This document shows, one piece after another, positions 43,547-53,150 of a stretch of DNA of 64,000 nt. Under the pieces are notes generated by a model. The model did not search any database. It worked only from the letters and a program-made list of their open reading frames with translations, and was not told where the DNA came from. Made by a program: the position numbers and the translations under genes. The DNA comes from Desulfotruncus arcticus DSM 17038 (GTDB lineage: Bacteria > Bacillota > Desulfotomaculia > Desulfotomaculales > Desulfallaceae), in assembly GCF_900113335.1 (NCBI RefSeq), contig NZ_FOOX01000007.1:62001-126000 (forward strand), read 5' to 3'. How positions within the stretch are numbered: the first letter of the stretch is position 1; each line of letters starts with the position of its first letter.

Positions 43547-45071
43547 TCCGCAGGATATGAATCCTCAATACCTGGAAGACCTGGCTACAGGCTATTGGTA
43601 TTCGGAGGTTCTTTTTACCGCTGTGGAGCAGGGATTCTTTACCCGGCTGGAGCCCGGTGGAAAACCCGTGACTGAACTGGCCAGGGAATTAAAATATGAT
43701 TTTGAAAGTTTAAAACGCTATATTCATGTCCTGTCTACCTTGGGACTGGTCTTTGAAGCCGACGGGTATTGCACCAATACCAAGCTCTCCCGAAAATACC
43801 TGATTCAGGGTGCTGAAGCTTATCAGGGCGACTCCATCCTTTGGCGCAAATACTTGGCTGAGCATTGGAAAAGCCTGCAGCAATGCCTGGAAAAAGGCAC
43901 TCGGGTGCTTCTTCCGCCAGTGGATGAGCCGGAAGAAGTCGTCAAACAACGTTTTCGCCGTTATTGCCGGGCGATGGACTGTATCGTAAAAAATAAAATC
44001 GAACAGATATTGCCGGTTTTCTCTCAGCTAAAGCTGCAAGGAGACATGCTGGATGTGGGTTCGGGCCTGGGCGCCTTTTCTACCGGATTTTTACAGCGGT
44101 TTCCGGAGCTAAAGACTACGCTGCTGGATATGGCGCAAGTTCTGGAATACGCGGCGGAAACCCATGCCGGCCGGGTCTATGCAGATCGCATTCAATACCG
44201 GCCCACCAATATATTGGAGCCCTGGGAACTACAAAAAAAGCAATTCAGCCTGATTATTCTATCCAATATCGTTCATGCTTTCGCTGAGGCGGAAACCGGG
44301 CATGTGCTTTCTGAAGCGGCTGCTTACCTGGCGGAGGATGGACTGCTGCTCGTTCATGATTTTTTCATGGAGCATGACCCGGACAAGGCGGCTTTGTCGG
44401 ATCTAAATATGCTGGTGAACACTTATAACGGCAAGGTCTATACGGCTGCCTGGGTGCGGCGGCAGCTGAGGGATGCGGGCTTTACAGCAACGGAGTGGAT
44501 TCCTTTAAAATCAGATACAGCTGTTTTGGTGGCGGCAAAGCAGCCGGAAAAACTGGCGGATTTATGCATTAGTGCTATGCAGCAATTGTCGGTACAGATA
44601 CAGAACTTGGGCTTTCAAGTGGTTAAGCCGGTTGAGGTGGATGCAATCCACGTACCGGAGTGGGTGGGGCTCAAATGTGAATTTGGCTGTGACGGTTTCA
44701 ATCTTCCCCACTGCCCCCCCAATTGCATCAAACCGGAAAAAACACGGGCGCTGCTGAAGGATTATACCAAGTGCCTGCTGCTGCAAGGCGTGCCGCCAAC
44801 CCGTGATTTTCAAAGAATGGTGCTGCAAGCGGAGCATACAGCCTTTAAAGCGGGCTATTATAAAGCATTTTCCCTTTGGGCCGGTCCCTGCAGTATTTGC
44901 CCGGAATGCGGCGGCAAAGGGAATTGCCGGAACCATAAAAATGCGCGGCCTTCCATGGAAGCCTCCGGCATTGATGTTTTTGAAACTATTCGCAGAGCCG
45001 GGCTTTCCCTGGCAACACTACCGGAAAAAGATGATTATGTAAAATATTTCGCCATATTGTTATTGGAGTGA
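43539..45071 (+). CDS. bzaC: BzaC O-methyltransferase fused to a DUF2284-like Cys-rich domain
   Basis: 510 residues. Residues 1-330 are an O-methyltransferase with N-terminal dimerisation/winged-helix part (ELARELKYDFESLKRYIHVL) and SAM motif LDVGSGLGAFSTGFLQRFPE. In the anaerobic benzimidazole pathway BzaC methylates 5-hydroxybenzimidazole. From about 345 a second domain follows with KCEFGCDGFNLPHCPPNC and CSICPECGGKGNC, like DUF2284 predicted metal-binding proteins. I infer that the fusion adds a metal or Fe-S site; its role is unknown. ATG 43539 overlaps the cobT end, indicating coupling. Annotated by position and domain. Confidence 0.87.
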   Translation: MHDPQDMNPQYLEDLATGYWYSEVLFTAVEQGFFTRLEPGGKPVTELARELKYDFESLKRYIHVLSTLGLVFEADGYCTNTKLSRKYLIQGAEAYQGDSILWRKYLAEHWKSLQQCLEKGTRVLLPPVDEPEEVVKQRFRRYCRAMDCIVKNKIEQILPVFSQLKLQGDMLDVGSGLGAFSTGFLQRFPELKTTLLDMAQVLEYAAETHAGRVYADRIQYRPTNILEPWELQKKQFSLIILSNIVHAFAEAETGHVLSEAAAYLAEDGLLLVHDFFMEHDPDKAALSDLNMLVNTYNGKVYTAAWVRRQLRDAGFTATEWIPLKSDTAVLVAAKQPEKLADLCISAMQQLSVQIQNLGFQVVKPVEVDAIHVPEWVGLKCEFGCDGFNLPHCPPNCIKPEKTRALLKDYTKCLLLQGVPPTRDFQRMVLQAEHTAFKAGYYKAFSLWAGPCSICPECGGKGNCRNHKNARPSMEASGIDVFETIRRAGLSLATLPEKDDYVKYFAILLLE

Positions 45072-45076
45072 CGCAA

Positions 45077-46402
45077 GTGAAAATATTATTGGTCCAGACG
45101 CCATCCGTTGAAAGTAAAACTTCCGAGCGCGTATATCCCATCGGCATTGTAACCCTGGGCACCCATCTCATCCGTGCGGGGCACCAGGTGGTATTGTTGG
45201 ACATGAACCTGGAGGCCGATGCCTACGGGGCTTTAAAGGATAAGCTGCTGACGGAGCAACCGGACGCCGTGGGATTGTCTTTAAGAAATATTGATCCTTT
45301 GGCTAATAAGACCAGCTCGCTGATACCGCCTTTTGCCATTACCACGCGCCTGGTGCACGTGGTTTTACCCAATGCCTCCATTGTGGCGGGTGGAACCGGT
45401 TTTTCGCTGTTTCCCCGGCGCATTATGGAGGAACTGCCGGAAATCCGGTATGGCATAAAGGGGGAAGCGGAATATAGTTTTCCCAAGCTGTTAAAGGATT
45501 TTGAACAACCGGGTGAGCTTGCGGGCTTATGTTACCGGAAAAATGGTCAAGTAATGATTAATCCGGCAGTCCTGGATTTTACCTTTGAAGACTATCTGGT
45601 ACCCGACAGGGACTTGCTGCCCCCGGACTTGTACCGGGATATCAATGACTATGTGCCGGCTTTTGGCCTGGAAACCAAGCGAGGCTGTCCCTTAAACTGT
45701 GCTTACTGTGTTTACCCCGGGCTTCAGGGTAAGATCATGCGCTGCCGCAAGCCCGCGGAAGTGGTAGACGAGATGGAAATGCTTCAAGCCAGGTACGGCC
45801 TGCGGGATTTTCATTTCAATGATCCCGTGGTCAATTTGCCCGTTGGTCATCTGGAGGAAATCTGTGAAGAAATCCTGAGGAGGAAATTACAGGTTACCTG
45901 GACCGGTTTTTTTCGGGAGAATGTGCTGGATTTGGAGAAGGTGAAGCTCTATGAAAAATCCGGCTGCAGTTGTTTTTCCTTCTCACCGGACGGCTTTTGC
46001 CAAGCCTCACTGGAGGTGCTGCGGAAGAACCTGAAGGTATCCGATATCATCAAGGCCGCGGAGCTGACGGCACAAACCGGGGTGATCGTCATCTATCATT
46101 TTATGACTAATGTGCCGGGTGAAAATACCGGGACGATTGAACAGGCGAAATCATTGATTGACCAATTGTATGAGATTCATACACCGAAGAGAAATCTGGG
46201 TGCCATTGTGTTGAATAATATCAGGATTATGCCGGGAACGCCCATTGAAGCCATTGCCAGAAGCGATGGAGAGATTGATGCGGATACGGACCTGCTGTAC
46301 CCAGTTTATTATAACCCTAAAAAGCATGAAACATTAAGGTATGCATTGGAGACCTATCATATGACGAAGAATGTTTTTATGTGGCAAAAGGTGGAGGTTT
46401 AA
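45077..46402 (+). CDS. bzaD: BzaD, B12-binding-type radical SAM enzyme
   Basis: 441 residues. N-terminal cobalamin-binding-type domain (LLVQTPSVESK, then AGHQVVLLDMNLEAD) followed by a radical SAM core with TKRGCPLNCAYCVYPG (CxxxCxxC). In the bza pathway BzaD methylates the 5-methoxybenzimidazole intermediate. GTG 45077 with GGAG eight bases upstream is preferred to GTG 45068, which overlaps the bzaC stop. It lies between bzaC and bzaE in the expected order. Confidence 0.87.
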   Translation: MKILLVQTPSVESKTSERVYPIGIVTLGTHLIRAGHQVVLLDMNLEADAYGALKDKLLTEQPDAVGLSLRNIDPLANKTSSLIPPFAITTRLVHVVLPNASIVAGGTGFSLFPRRIMEELPEIRYGIKGEAEYSFPKLLKDFEQPGELAGLCYRKNGQVMINPAVLDFTFEDYLVPDRDLLPPDLYRDINDYVPAFGLETKRGCPLNCAYCVYPGLQGKIMRCRKPAEVVDEMEMLQARYGLRDFHFNDPVVNLPVGHLEEICEEILRRKLQVTWTGFFRENVLDLEKVKLYEKSGCSCFSFSPDGFCQASLEVLRKNLKVSDIIKAAELTAQTGVIVIYHFMTNVPGENTGTIEQAKSLIDQLYEIHTPKRNLGAIVLNNIRIMPGTPIEAIARSDGEIDADTDLLYPVYYNPKKHETLRYALETYHMTKNVFMWQKVEV

Positions 46403-46403
46403 G

Positions 46404-47945
46404 ATGAAGGTTTTTCTGTTGGAGCATCCCCGGCAAATTGCGCCGGACAGATGCAATGACATTGCCAATACTCCTTTGGCTTCCAGTTTGATTACAGGCT
46501 GTATCGCCGGCCTGCTGAACAGCATGGGGCACGGCATCAGAATTGCGGAAGGATTTTTAGACAAGCTGACCTACGAGGATATTTATCAGCAGGTCACTAC
46601 CTTTGCCCCGCCGGTGCTGGGTGTCCATTTAATCTATAACTGGGAAAACAACCGGCAATTGTTTTCTTTTCTCAAACAGCTGAAGTCAGAGGGCTTGGTA
46701 AGGAAAATTGTGGGCTATGGCTATTATCCCACCTTTGCTTATCAGGAAATTTTTAAGTTGTGCCCTGAATTTGACGGGCTGATAATCGGCGAGCCGGAAC
46801 AAACCTTTGCCGAATGGTTGGAAACCGGGGTACCGGTACCGGGTATGGCGTGGGTGGATGCAGCCGGGCAGGTACAAATGCGGTGCCGTGAAGTAAACCG
46901 TAATCTGGATGCGCTGCCGGATCCCATCCGCTCCGAGGCGATGATGCGCATGGGAGAAGTTAATATTGAAGGCAGCCGGGGTTGCTACGGGAGCTGCACC
47001 TTTTGCTATATCAACCCCTATTACGGAGCGGGTTCCTGCTGGCGGGCCAAGAGCCCGGAGCGGGTGATGCAGGAAATCGACCGGCTCATTGCCCGGCATG
47101 GACCCATGAAATTCTATTTTACGGATCCCAATTTCTTTGGCCCCGGCAAGCAGGGGCAGGAGCGTGCCTTGAAACTGGCGGCTATGCTCAAACAGAGGAA
47201 AATCCGCTTTGGCATTGAAGCCCGGGTTAACGATATTCACCGGGATACCATTGCCGCTCTTGTGGATGCCGGCCTGGAAGATTTGCTGATCGGCCTGGAA
47301 AGCGGTCGTGATGATTCCCTGCAGCGGCTGAATAAAATGACTACGGTGGAGCAGAACGAAAAAGCCTTGAGCATTCTACGCGTCAACGGCATTGAGCCCA
47401 ATATTGGGTTTATTATGTTCGAGCCGGATTCCACCCTGGCGGATATTCGTACTAATTTTGAATTTCTCAAGCGCAATGCTTTGCTGAACAATATCTTTAT
47501 CACAGCCAATGTACTGTACCATCCACAGATTATCCTCCAGGGCACCAAGGCCTACCGGGATTTGCAGCAGGAGGGACGGCTCACCCTGAAAGGCAGCACC
47601 TATGAAGGCATGACGGCTTTCAGGGTTCCGGAAGTGGCGTGCCTGGCAGAAATAATCGGACAGATAACTAATTACTTTTTCGTCAGCATGGATGAGGTCT
47701 GGCAGGGCAAGCTTCAGGAGCCCTTGAATGCAGTAAGCCTTTATGCAGCTGTCAATCAGCTGTTGGTCAACTGTTTTGAGGAAAACTTAAGCCGGCTGGA
47801 AGGGGGAGAATCCATTGATGAAGCGGCGGCGCAAGTGCTTATTGATGAAGTCAAAATGAAAATCAAGTCGGTTTTTGATCAATTTCCTAAAACGCCGGGA
47901 AGCAAATGCGGATTGTCTTTTAATCAAGACAAAGGCTGTAAGTAA
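46404..47945 (+). CDS. bzaE: BzaE, B12-binding-type radical SAM enzyme
   Basis: 513 residues. N-terminal B12-binding-type region, then radical SAM motif GSRGCYGSCTFCYINPYYG, followed by FYFTDPNFFGPG and GLEDLLIGLESGRDDSLQRL typical of the SPASM-less methyltransferase-like class. In Eubacterium-type operons BzaE carries out the last conversion, giving 5,6-dimethylbenzimidazole. ATG 46404 follows the bzaD stop by one base, with GGAGG upstream. Presence of both BzaD and BzaE implies that the full dimethylated base is made. Confidence 0.87.
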   Translation: MKVFLLEHPRQIAPDRCNDIANTPLASSLITGCIAGLLNSMGHGIRIAEGFLDKLTYEDIYQQVTTFAPPVLGVHLIYNWENNRQLFSFLKQLKSEGLVRKIVGYGYYPTFAYQEIFKLCPEFDGLIIGEPEQTFAEWLETGVPVPGMAWVDAAGQVQMRCREVNRNLDALPDPIRSEAMMRMGEVNIEGSRGCYGSCTFCYINPYYGAGSCWRAKSPERVMQEIDRLIARHGPMKFYFTDPNFFGPGKQGQERALKLAAMLKQRKIRFGIEARVNDIHRDTIAALVDAGLEDLLIGLESGRDDSLQRLNKMTTVEQNEKALSILRVNGIEPNIGFIMFEPDSTLADIRTNFEFLKRNALLNNIFITANVLYHPQIILQGTKAYRDLQQEGRLTLKGSTYEGMTAFRVPEVACLAEIIGQITNYFFVSMDEVWQGKLQEPLNAVSLYAAVNQLLVNCFEENLSRLEGGESIDEAAAQVLIDEVKMKIKSVFDQFPKTPGSKCGLSFNQDKGCK

Positions 47946-47986
47946 AATCATATAAATATTGATGATTGAGCTATAGGAGGGAAAAT

Positions 47987-49285
47987 ATGTCACTTTTAAA
48001 GGATGCGCAAAAAGGAATTACAGCAGAGCAGATAGAAGCCGCTGCAGCCGCTGAAGGGGTTGCCGCGGAAGTAATCAGGCAAGGAGTGGCCGACGGCACT
48101 ATCGTGGTTCCCTGCAACCCTGCTCACAAAGGACTAAAGCCTATGGCCATCGGTAAGGGTCTCCGGACAAAAGTAAGTGCCAGCATCGGGCTGGACAGCA
48201 AGGAGAGCACTGTGGCTTATGAACTGGAAAAGCTGCAGACGGCTCTGGCCGCGGGAACTCATGCGATCATGGATCTCAGCGTTACCGGAGATATGGATGG
48301 GGCTCGCAGGGCTATTTTGTCGGCATCGCCGGTGCCTGTAGGTACCTTACCTCTGTATCAGACGATCGCCGAAGCCGGCCGGAAATACGGCTCGGCATTG
48401 AAAATGACGCCGGAGCAGATGCTTGAGGTCATCGAACGTCAAGCAGCTGATGGCGTAGATTTTATGGCGCTGCATTGCGCAACTACCTTTGAAACCATAG
48501 AGCGCGCCAAAAACGAAGGGCGTATAGACCCTTTGGTCAGCTATGGCGGTTCGCATATCATTGGCTGGATGGTCCATCATAAAAGGGAAAATCCCCTCTA
48601 TGAGAACTATGACCGCATTCTGGAGATTGCGAAGAAATATAGTGTGACCCTTAGCCTGGCGGACGGCATGCGCCCGGGCTGTCTGGCGGATTCACTGGAT
48701 GGAGCCCAGGTGCAGGAGCTGATCATGCTGGGTGAACTGGTGGACCGGGCCCGCCAAGCCGGTGTGCAGATTATGATCAAAGGGCCCGGCCATATGCCGC
48801 TCAATCATATCAAGAATACCATGACCTTGCAGAAAAGCCTTTGCCAGGGAGCCCCCTACTTTGTTTTCGGTCCTTTATTGACTGACCTGGCTGTCGGCTA
48901 TGATCACATCAATGCAGCCATCGGCGGGGCTATCAGCAGTTGGTATGGCGCGGAATTCCTGTGTTATGTTACGCCTGCCGAGCATATTGGTAATCCCGAT
49001 GTTGTACAGGTGCGCCAGGGCGTCATTGCCGCCCGTATTGCCGCGCAAGCAGGGGATTTGGCCAAGGGCTTGCCGGAGGCAGTCCGGTGGGATCTGGATA
49101 TGTCCAATGCCCGCAGGGATTTGAAATGGACGGAACAAATCAAACTGGCCATTGATCCCGAACATGCCGAATATATCCGGAAAACCAGAAATGAGGGCGA
49201 GATTTCCACCTGTGCCATGTGCGGTAAATTCTGTGCCATGAAAATTATCGCCGAGCACATGCATATTGAAAAACACTCCTGTTAA
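47987..49285 (+). CDS. bzaA: BzaA, ThiC-like benzimidazole synthase subunit
   Basis: 432 residues, a paralogue of ThiC. BzaA/BzaB convert aminoimidazole ribotide to 5-hydroxybenzimidazole with SAM radical chemistry. The barrel motifs VDFMALHCATTFETIERAKN and LADGMRPGCLADSLDGAQVQ are present, and the C-terminal cluster motif is CAMCGKFCAMK (CxxCxxxxC). Strong AGGAGGG site before ATG 47987. A second ThiC-like gene follows directly; this pair inside a cobT-bzaCDE operon separates them from thiamin synthesis. The A/B labels follow gene order. Confidence 0.9.
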   Translation: MSLLKDAQKGITAEQIEAAAAAEGVAAEVIRQGVADGTIVVPCNPAHKGLKPMAIGKGLRTKVSASIGLDSKESTVAYELEKLQTALAAGTHAIMDLSVTGDMDGARRAILSASPVPVGTLPLYQTIAEAGRKYGSALKMTPEQMLEVIERQAADGVDFMALHCATTFETIERAKNEGRIDPLVSYGGSHIIGWMVHHKRENPLYENYDRILEIAKKYSVTLSLADGMRPGCLADSLDGAQVQELIMLGELVDRARQAGVQIMIKGPGHMPLNHIKNTMTLQKSLCQGAPYFVFGPLLTDLAVGYDHINAAIGGAISSWYGAEFLCYVTPAEHIGNPDVVQVRQGVIAARIAAQAGDLAKGLPEAVRWDLDMSNARRDLKWTEQIKLAIDPEHAEYIRKTRNEGEISTCAMCGKFCAMKIIAEHMHIEKHSC

Positions 49286-49312
49286 TGTTTTGGAAAAAGG
49301 AAGGGTGATAAT

Positions 49313-50593
49313 ATGACACAAGTATTAAAGGCCCGTGCCGGAAAAATAACGGAAGAAATGGAAGCCGTTGCGTTATATGAACAAGTCGATGTGGAATTTG
49401 TCAGAAGCGGGGTGGCGGAGGGTCGCATAGTCATTCCCAGGAATATTAACCGCAAGCCCTTTAGATATTGCGGTATCGGGGAAGGTATGCGGGTTAAGGT
49501 CAACGCCCTGATCGGCACCTCCAGCAACCGTGACGATATGGCTATGGAAGCCAGAAAATTGCAAGCCGCACAGGATGCCGGCTGTGACACCTTCATGGAT
49601 CTGAGTACCGGCTCCGGTATTGATGCCATGCGCAGGCAAACCTTGGACATGGCCGGTGTAGCCGTAGGTTGTACCACCATTTATCAGGCGGGACAGGATG
49701 CCATTGAGAAATATGGCAGCGTGGTGGAAATGCGTACCAAGGATATTCTGGATAATATCGAAAAACAGGCAGCAGAAGGTATGGATTTTATGGCGATCCA
49801 CAGTGCCTTCAATAATTATGTGTTGAAGGTGATGCAAAAAACAGGTCGTGTAACCTGGGTAGTCAGCCGCGGCGGTGCCTTCATCACCGGCTGGATGCTG
49901 CACAACAAAAAGGAAAATCCCCTGTTTGAGCATTATGATCGTATTCTGGAGATTTTAAAAGCCTATGACGTCACCCTGAGCCTGGGCGATGCCATTCGTC
50001 CCGGTGCGACGGCAGACTCCCTGGATGGCGCTCAGATACAGGGACTGCTGGTGCAGGGCGATCTGACCAAACGTGCTCAGGCCGCCGGCGTTCAGGTTAT
50101 GGTAGAAGGCCCGGGACATGTGCCCCTTAATCATGTAGAAGCTACTATGAAGCTGCAAAAAAGACTATGCAATAACGCACCGTATTTTATCCTGGGCACA
50201 CTGGCGACGGATGTTGCCCCGGGCTACGACAACATAACCGGGGCCATTGGAGGTGCCTTCGCCGGTGCCTGCGGCGCGGACTTCCTCTGCTACCTGACAC
50301 CGGCGGAGCATTTGGGACTGCCTTTGGAGGAAGATGTGCGCACCGGCGTCATCACCACCAAAATGGCGGCACAAATTGCCGATGTAGCCAGAGGTCACAA
50401 GCAGGCCATTGCCAGAGAAAATGAAATGGCCCGCGCCCGTGTAACCATGGATATTGACCGGCAGATCAAAGCGGCTCTGGCGCCGGATAAATTGATTGCC
50501 GCCAAGGAAAAGGGCTGCGGGCAGCACCTGTGCGCGGTCTGCGTTGAAGGCTGCGCTGTTCAGGAAGCTGCCAGATATTTCGGTATCGCGTAG
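49313..50593 (+). CDS. bzaB: BzaB, ThiC-like benzimidazole synthase subunit
   Basis: 426 residues, second ThiC-like protein (MDFMAIHSAFNNYVLKVMQ, LGDAIRPGATADSLDGAQIQ) with C-terminal CAVCVEGCAVQ cluster motif. It diverges clearly from its neighbour, as expected for the BzaA/BzaB pair that together make 5-hydroxybenzimidazole. It ends the operon, followed by a strong terminator. In many genomes a single BzaF replaces the pair. Confidence 0.9.
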   Translation: MTQVLKARAGKITEEMEAVALYEQVDVEFVRSGVAEGRIVIPRNINRKPFRYCGIGEGMRVKVNALIGTSSNRDDMAMEARKLQAAQDAGCDTFMDLSTGSGIDAMRRQTLDMAGVAVGCTTIYQAGQDAIEKYGSVVEMRTKDILDNIEKQAAEGMDFMAIHSAFNNYVLKVMQKTGRVTWVVSRGGAFITGWMLHNKKENPLFEHYDRILEILKAYDVTLSLGDAIRPGATADSLDGAQIQGLLVQGDLTKRAQAAGVQVMVEGPGHVPLNHVEATMKLQKRLCNNAPYFILGTLATDVAPGYDNITGAIGGAFAGACGADFLCYLTPAEHLGLPLEEDVRTGVITTKMAAQIADVARGHKQAIARENEMARARVTMDIDRQIKAALAPDKLIAAKEKGCGQHLCAVCVEGCAVQEAARYFGIA

Positions 50594-50650
50594 TCAGCTG
50601 GACAAAGTGATGGCGCCAACCTGGTTAACCGGATATAAGTATAACGGAGT

Positions 50651-50687
50651 AAAAGGCTTATCCTTTTTGGGACTGGATAAGCCTTTT
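50651..50687 (+). terminator. Strong terminator after bzaB
   Basis: AAAAGGCTTATCC (50651-50663) and GGATAAGCCTTTT (50675-50687) form a perfect 13-bp stem, symmetric enough to serve the converging DUF401 gene as well. Confidence 0.9.
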
Positions 50688-50705
50688 CAGTATAGTATAG
50701 AAATG

Positions 50706-51971
50706 TTAGAAAAACCTGTAAAACCAATAGATCCCTAAAGCTGCGGCTATTGGTGTCAATCCGGGTAAAATTAGAGACTTGTAACAACGCATAAAATTTG
50801 CTTTAAAATAATCTATTGTTAATATAAGGCAGAGATGTATTGGTGAAATCATTACGCCTACCGTGCCGGCTACATATGCAAGCATGGCATAACCGGCAGA
50901 AGGTTCAACAATAGATACCAATAGTGGGAAAGAGATACCGGCACATGCTTGAACCATACCGGTTAACATACCGGTTATTAATGGCAAAACAATTAATAAT
51001 ACCAAAACCGGTACTTTTAAAACAGCTATCGAATTGCTAACTTGAACAACAGCTCCTGATAATTCAAGGACATCTTTAAAAGCCATAATACCCCAGGTGA
51101 GAAGAACAATTCTTATTGTTAAAGGCTCTATTAATGTTTGCCAAATTCGAAGTAAAGGATAGCGCTTCTGTAGTATCAGGCAGCATAAAACTAAAATTAA
51201 CGCCCAGAGGATGGGTATAAAAAGTGCAAGTATAACAGTAGCCCACAATGGCCAGGTATTATTTATAAATACTTTTAAAAACGCCCTGATTTCTTTGTCG
51301 GAATTAGTGTTTGTATTGTGGTTGTGGTTCTCACAGTTCTTCGCCGAAAGAACGGTTTCCTGCCGGCGTTCGTGGTAATTATGTTTAAAAACCAACCAGT
51401 AACCCAAGAGAGCCCATAGCATAGAAACAGGCCACAAACCAAGGAACATAGTACCTATGGGAATACCGGCTATATGGGATGCTAAAATCAACCCGGGATA
51501 TAACGGAAGAGAGAATTCCCAAATATGCCTAAACCAGTAATTGATAAAAACTTTATCCTCCGCTTTATATAAAGTATTGGCAGTTGCTTGTGCCACTAAT
51601 GGCGCAGTAAATCTGGCTCCCCCCGCAGAAGGAAGAAATCCAACAATTGCCGGAATGATAGCTACCTGGATGCCATGGTTCAAAGGGAGATGCGATAATG
51701 AATTGGTCATTGTTTCAAGCATGCCGGTGTGTCGCATGATGGATTCCAATATCATAATTAAAACTAATATAAATATTAGTGATAGCGTGTCGGCATCTAT
51801 AAATGTTAACCCAAACTGTTTAATCAACAGCAATATATTTAGGCCAAAAATGATGCCTAACATACCCGTTGATATCATCATGGTTGTTCCAATACTAAGA
51901 TTCTTACGTAGCATAAGGATCATTAAAATGAATACAAAAAGTAGTTTCACTAAAGGCCACACAATTTTCAC
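50706..51971 (-). CDS. DUF401-family membrane protein
   Basis: 421 residues, about 10 hydrophobic segments, in the DUF401 family of putative anion transporters related to citrate/arsenical-type carriers. The conserved central motif is VGFLPSAGGARFTAPLV, repeated in degenerate form in the second half (GMLTGMVQACAGISFPLLVS). Substrate unknown. It is divergent from the GntR regulator, whose operator lies in the shared region, so co-regulation with the tct operon is likely. Confidence 0.85.
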   Translation of the reverse strand: MKIVWPLVKLLFVFILMILMLRKNLSIGTTMMISTGMLGIIFGLNILLLIKQFGLTFIDADTLSLIFILVLIMILESIMRHTGMLETMTNSLSHLPLNHGIQVAIIPAIVGFLPSAGGARFTAPLVAQATANTLYKAEDKVFINYWFRHIWEFSLPLYPGLILASHIAGIPIGTMFLGLWPVSMLWALLGYWLVFKHNYHERRQETVLSAKNCENHNHNTNTNSDKEIRAFLKVFINNTWPLWATVILALFIPILWALILVLCCLILQKRYPLLRIWQTLIEPLTIRIVLLTWGIMAFKDVLELSGAVVQVSNSIAVLKVPVLVLLIVLPLITGMLTGMVQACAGISFPLLVSIVEPSAGYAMLAYVAGTVGVMISPIHLCLILTIDYFKANFMRCYKSLILPGLTPIAAALGIYWFYRFF

Positions 51972-52260
51972 CTTATTTCCTTGATCGTTTATTTAAGTTC
52001 TAAAATTTGCCGGGTTTTTAATAAACCGATATTTACCTGTGTAAAATAGAAACTTTTCACCCCCCTAATTAATTAATCACTGATAATTGCACATCCTAGC
52101 GCTTAAAAGTTGAAAAAAAATTTTGCTACCTATGAAGGATATTTGCAAATTTTTAGAGAATAAGAATTTTTAGAGAATAAGAAATTAAGAAATCCCACAA
52201 TTTTTATGAAATTGCTAACAACCAGTAGGTAAAATCTTTTTAGAAGGTAGCTTCGCTTGG
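51972..52260. other. Divergent intergenic DNA
   Basis: AT-rich leader of the DUF401 gene. A short direct repeat TTTTTAGAGAATAAGAA occurs twice near 52153 and 52169. No gene seen. Confidence 0.4.
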
Positions 52261-52307
52261 TTGACTTTTTGTTTTTTATTATGCATAATTGTATACAAAA
52301 ATACAAG
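52261..52307 (+). promoter_or_regulatory. gntR promoter with overlapping GntR operator
   Basis: TTGACT (52261-52266), 17-bp spacer, CATAAT (52284-52289). The palindrome TTGTATACAA (52289-52298) covers the start of transcription and belongs to a 20-bp block that recurs at 53178-53197 with one change. Confidence 0.8.
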
Positions 52308-52377
52308 TATATTTTAATTCAGAATTTAAGCATACAAAAAAGTTAACAATAGTAAAAAAATTTTAGGGGGAGCTATT

Positions 52378-53052
52378 TTGCCTCAAGGAAATCGCGGTCT
52401 TTTACCGGTTCGCAATAGAACATTATTAACGGAACAAGTATACTTATCCCTGAAATCTGCAATCATCGACGGTACTTTTCCTACGGGAGAAAGATTAAAA
52501 GAAGAAGAACTGGCTAAAAAGATGGGAGTCAGTAGAACGCCTGTTAGAGAGGCTATTAATCAGCTTAAACAGGAAGGGCTGGTTACATCGCTGGTTGGTG
52601 GCGGGGTTAAAGTAACAGAAATTTCAATCGAAGAGATTAATGATATTTTCGATGTCAGGGATCTGCTGGAAACCCATGCGGCGATAAAAGCTGTGGACAA
52701 CATTAGTGACGAACAATTAAAAAAATTAGAGGAAATAGTATTTATGAGTAGAGTTGCTCAGCAAAAAGGGTTAATAGAAAAGATTATTGAGTTAAATACA
52801 GATTTTCATAATGAAATAGTCATTGCCAGCGGCAACAAAAAAATTTATGAGATTATATGCAGCATGCGCGATTATTTACAAGCCTACCGCAGGGTTAGCC
52901 TACGCCACGCACAAGAACCGGAAGCATCTCTATCGGGGCATGAACAGATATACGAGGCGATAAAACTGCGTGATAAAGAAAAAGCTTGCAACTGCATGAA
53001 AGAGCATCTCATGGTAGCACGACGGTTAATGCTGGAAAAAGTTCAATTGTAA
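52378..53052 (+). CDS. GntR-family regulator (FadR/FCD type)
   Basis: 224 residues. N-terminal winged helix (KEEELAKKMGVSRTPVREAI) and a helical FCD ligand-binding domain (FDVRDLLETHAAIKAV, then LNTDFHNEIVIASGNKKIYE, SLSGHEQIYEAIKLRD) with the His/Asp pattern that binds metal and carboxylate effectors. The start is TTG with GGGGGAG upstream. Likely repressor of itself, the divergent DUF401 gene and the tct operon through the paired operators. Confidence 0.92.
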   Translation: MPQGNRGLLPVRNRTLLTEQVYLSLKSAIIDGTFPTGERLKEEELAKKMGVSRTPVREAINQLKQEGLVTSLVGGGVKVTEISIEEINDIFDVRDLLETHAAIKAVDNISDEQLKKLEEIVFMSRVAQQKGLIEKIIELNTDFHNEIVIASGNKKIYEIICSMRDYLQAYRRVSLRHAQEPEASLSGHEQIYEAIKLRDKEKACNCMKEHLMVARRLMLEKVQL

Positions 53053-53150
53053 TGATGTGAAGACGTTGATTTTCCCAACTTGGAGAATGGCACAATATAA
53101 TATAAAAAGGTTGGCAGGTGATGTTATTGATAAATATGACGATTTTATGA

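Noticed and set aside
47987..50593. Two thiC genes for thiamin synthesis
   Set aside because: Tandem diverged ThiC-like genes inside a riboswitch-controlled cobT-bzaCDE operon fit BzaA/BzaB better; no other thi gene is present.
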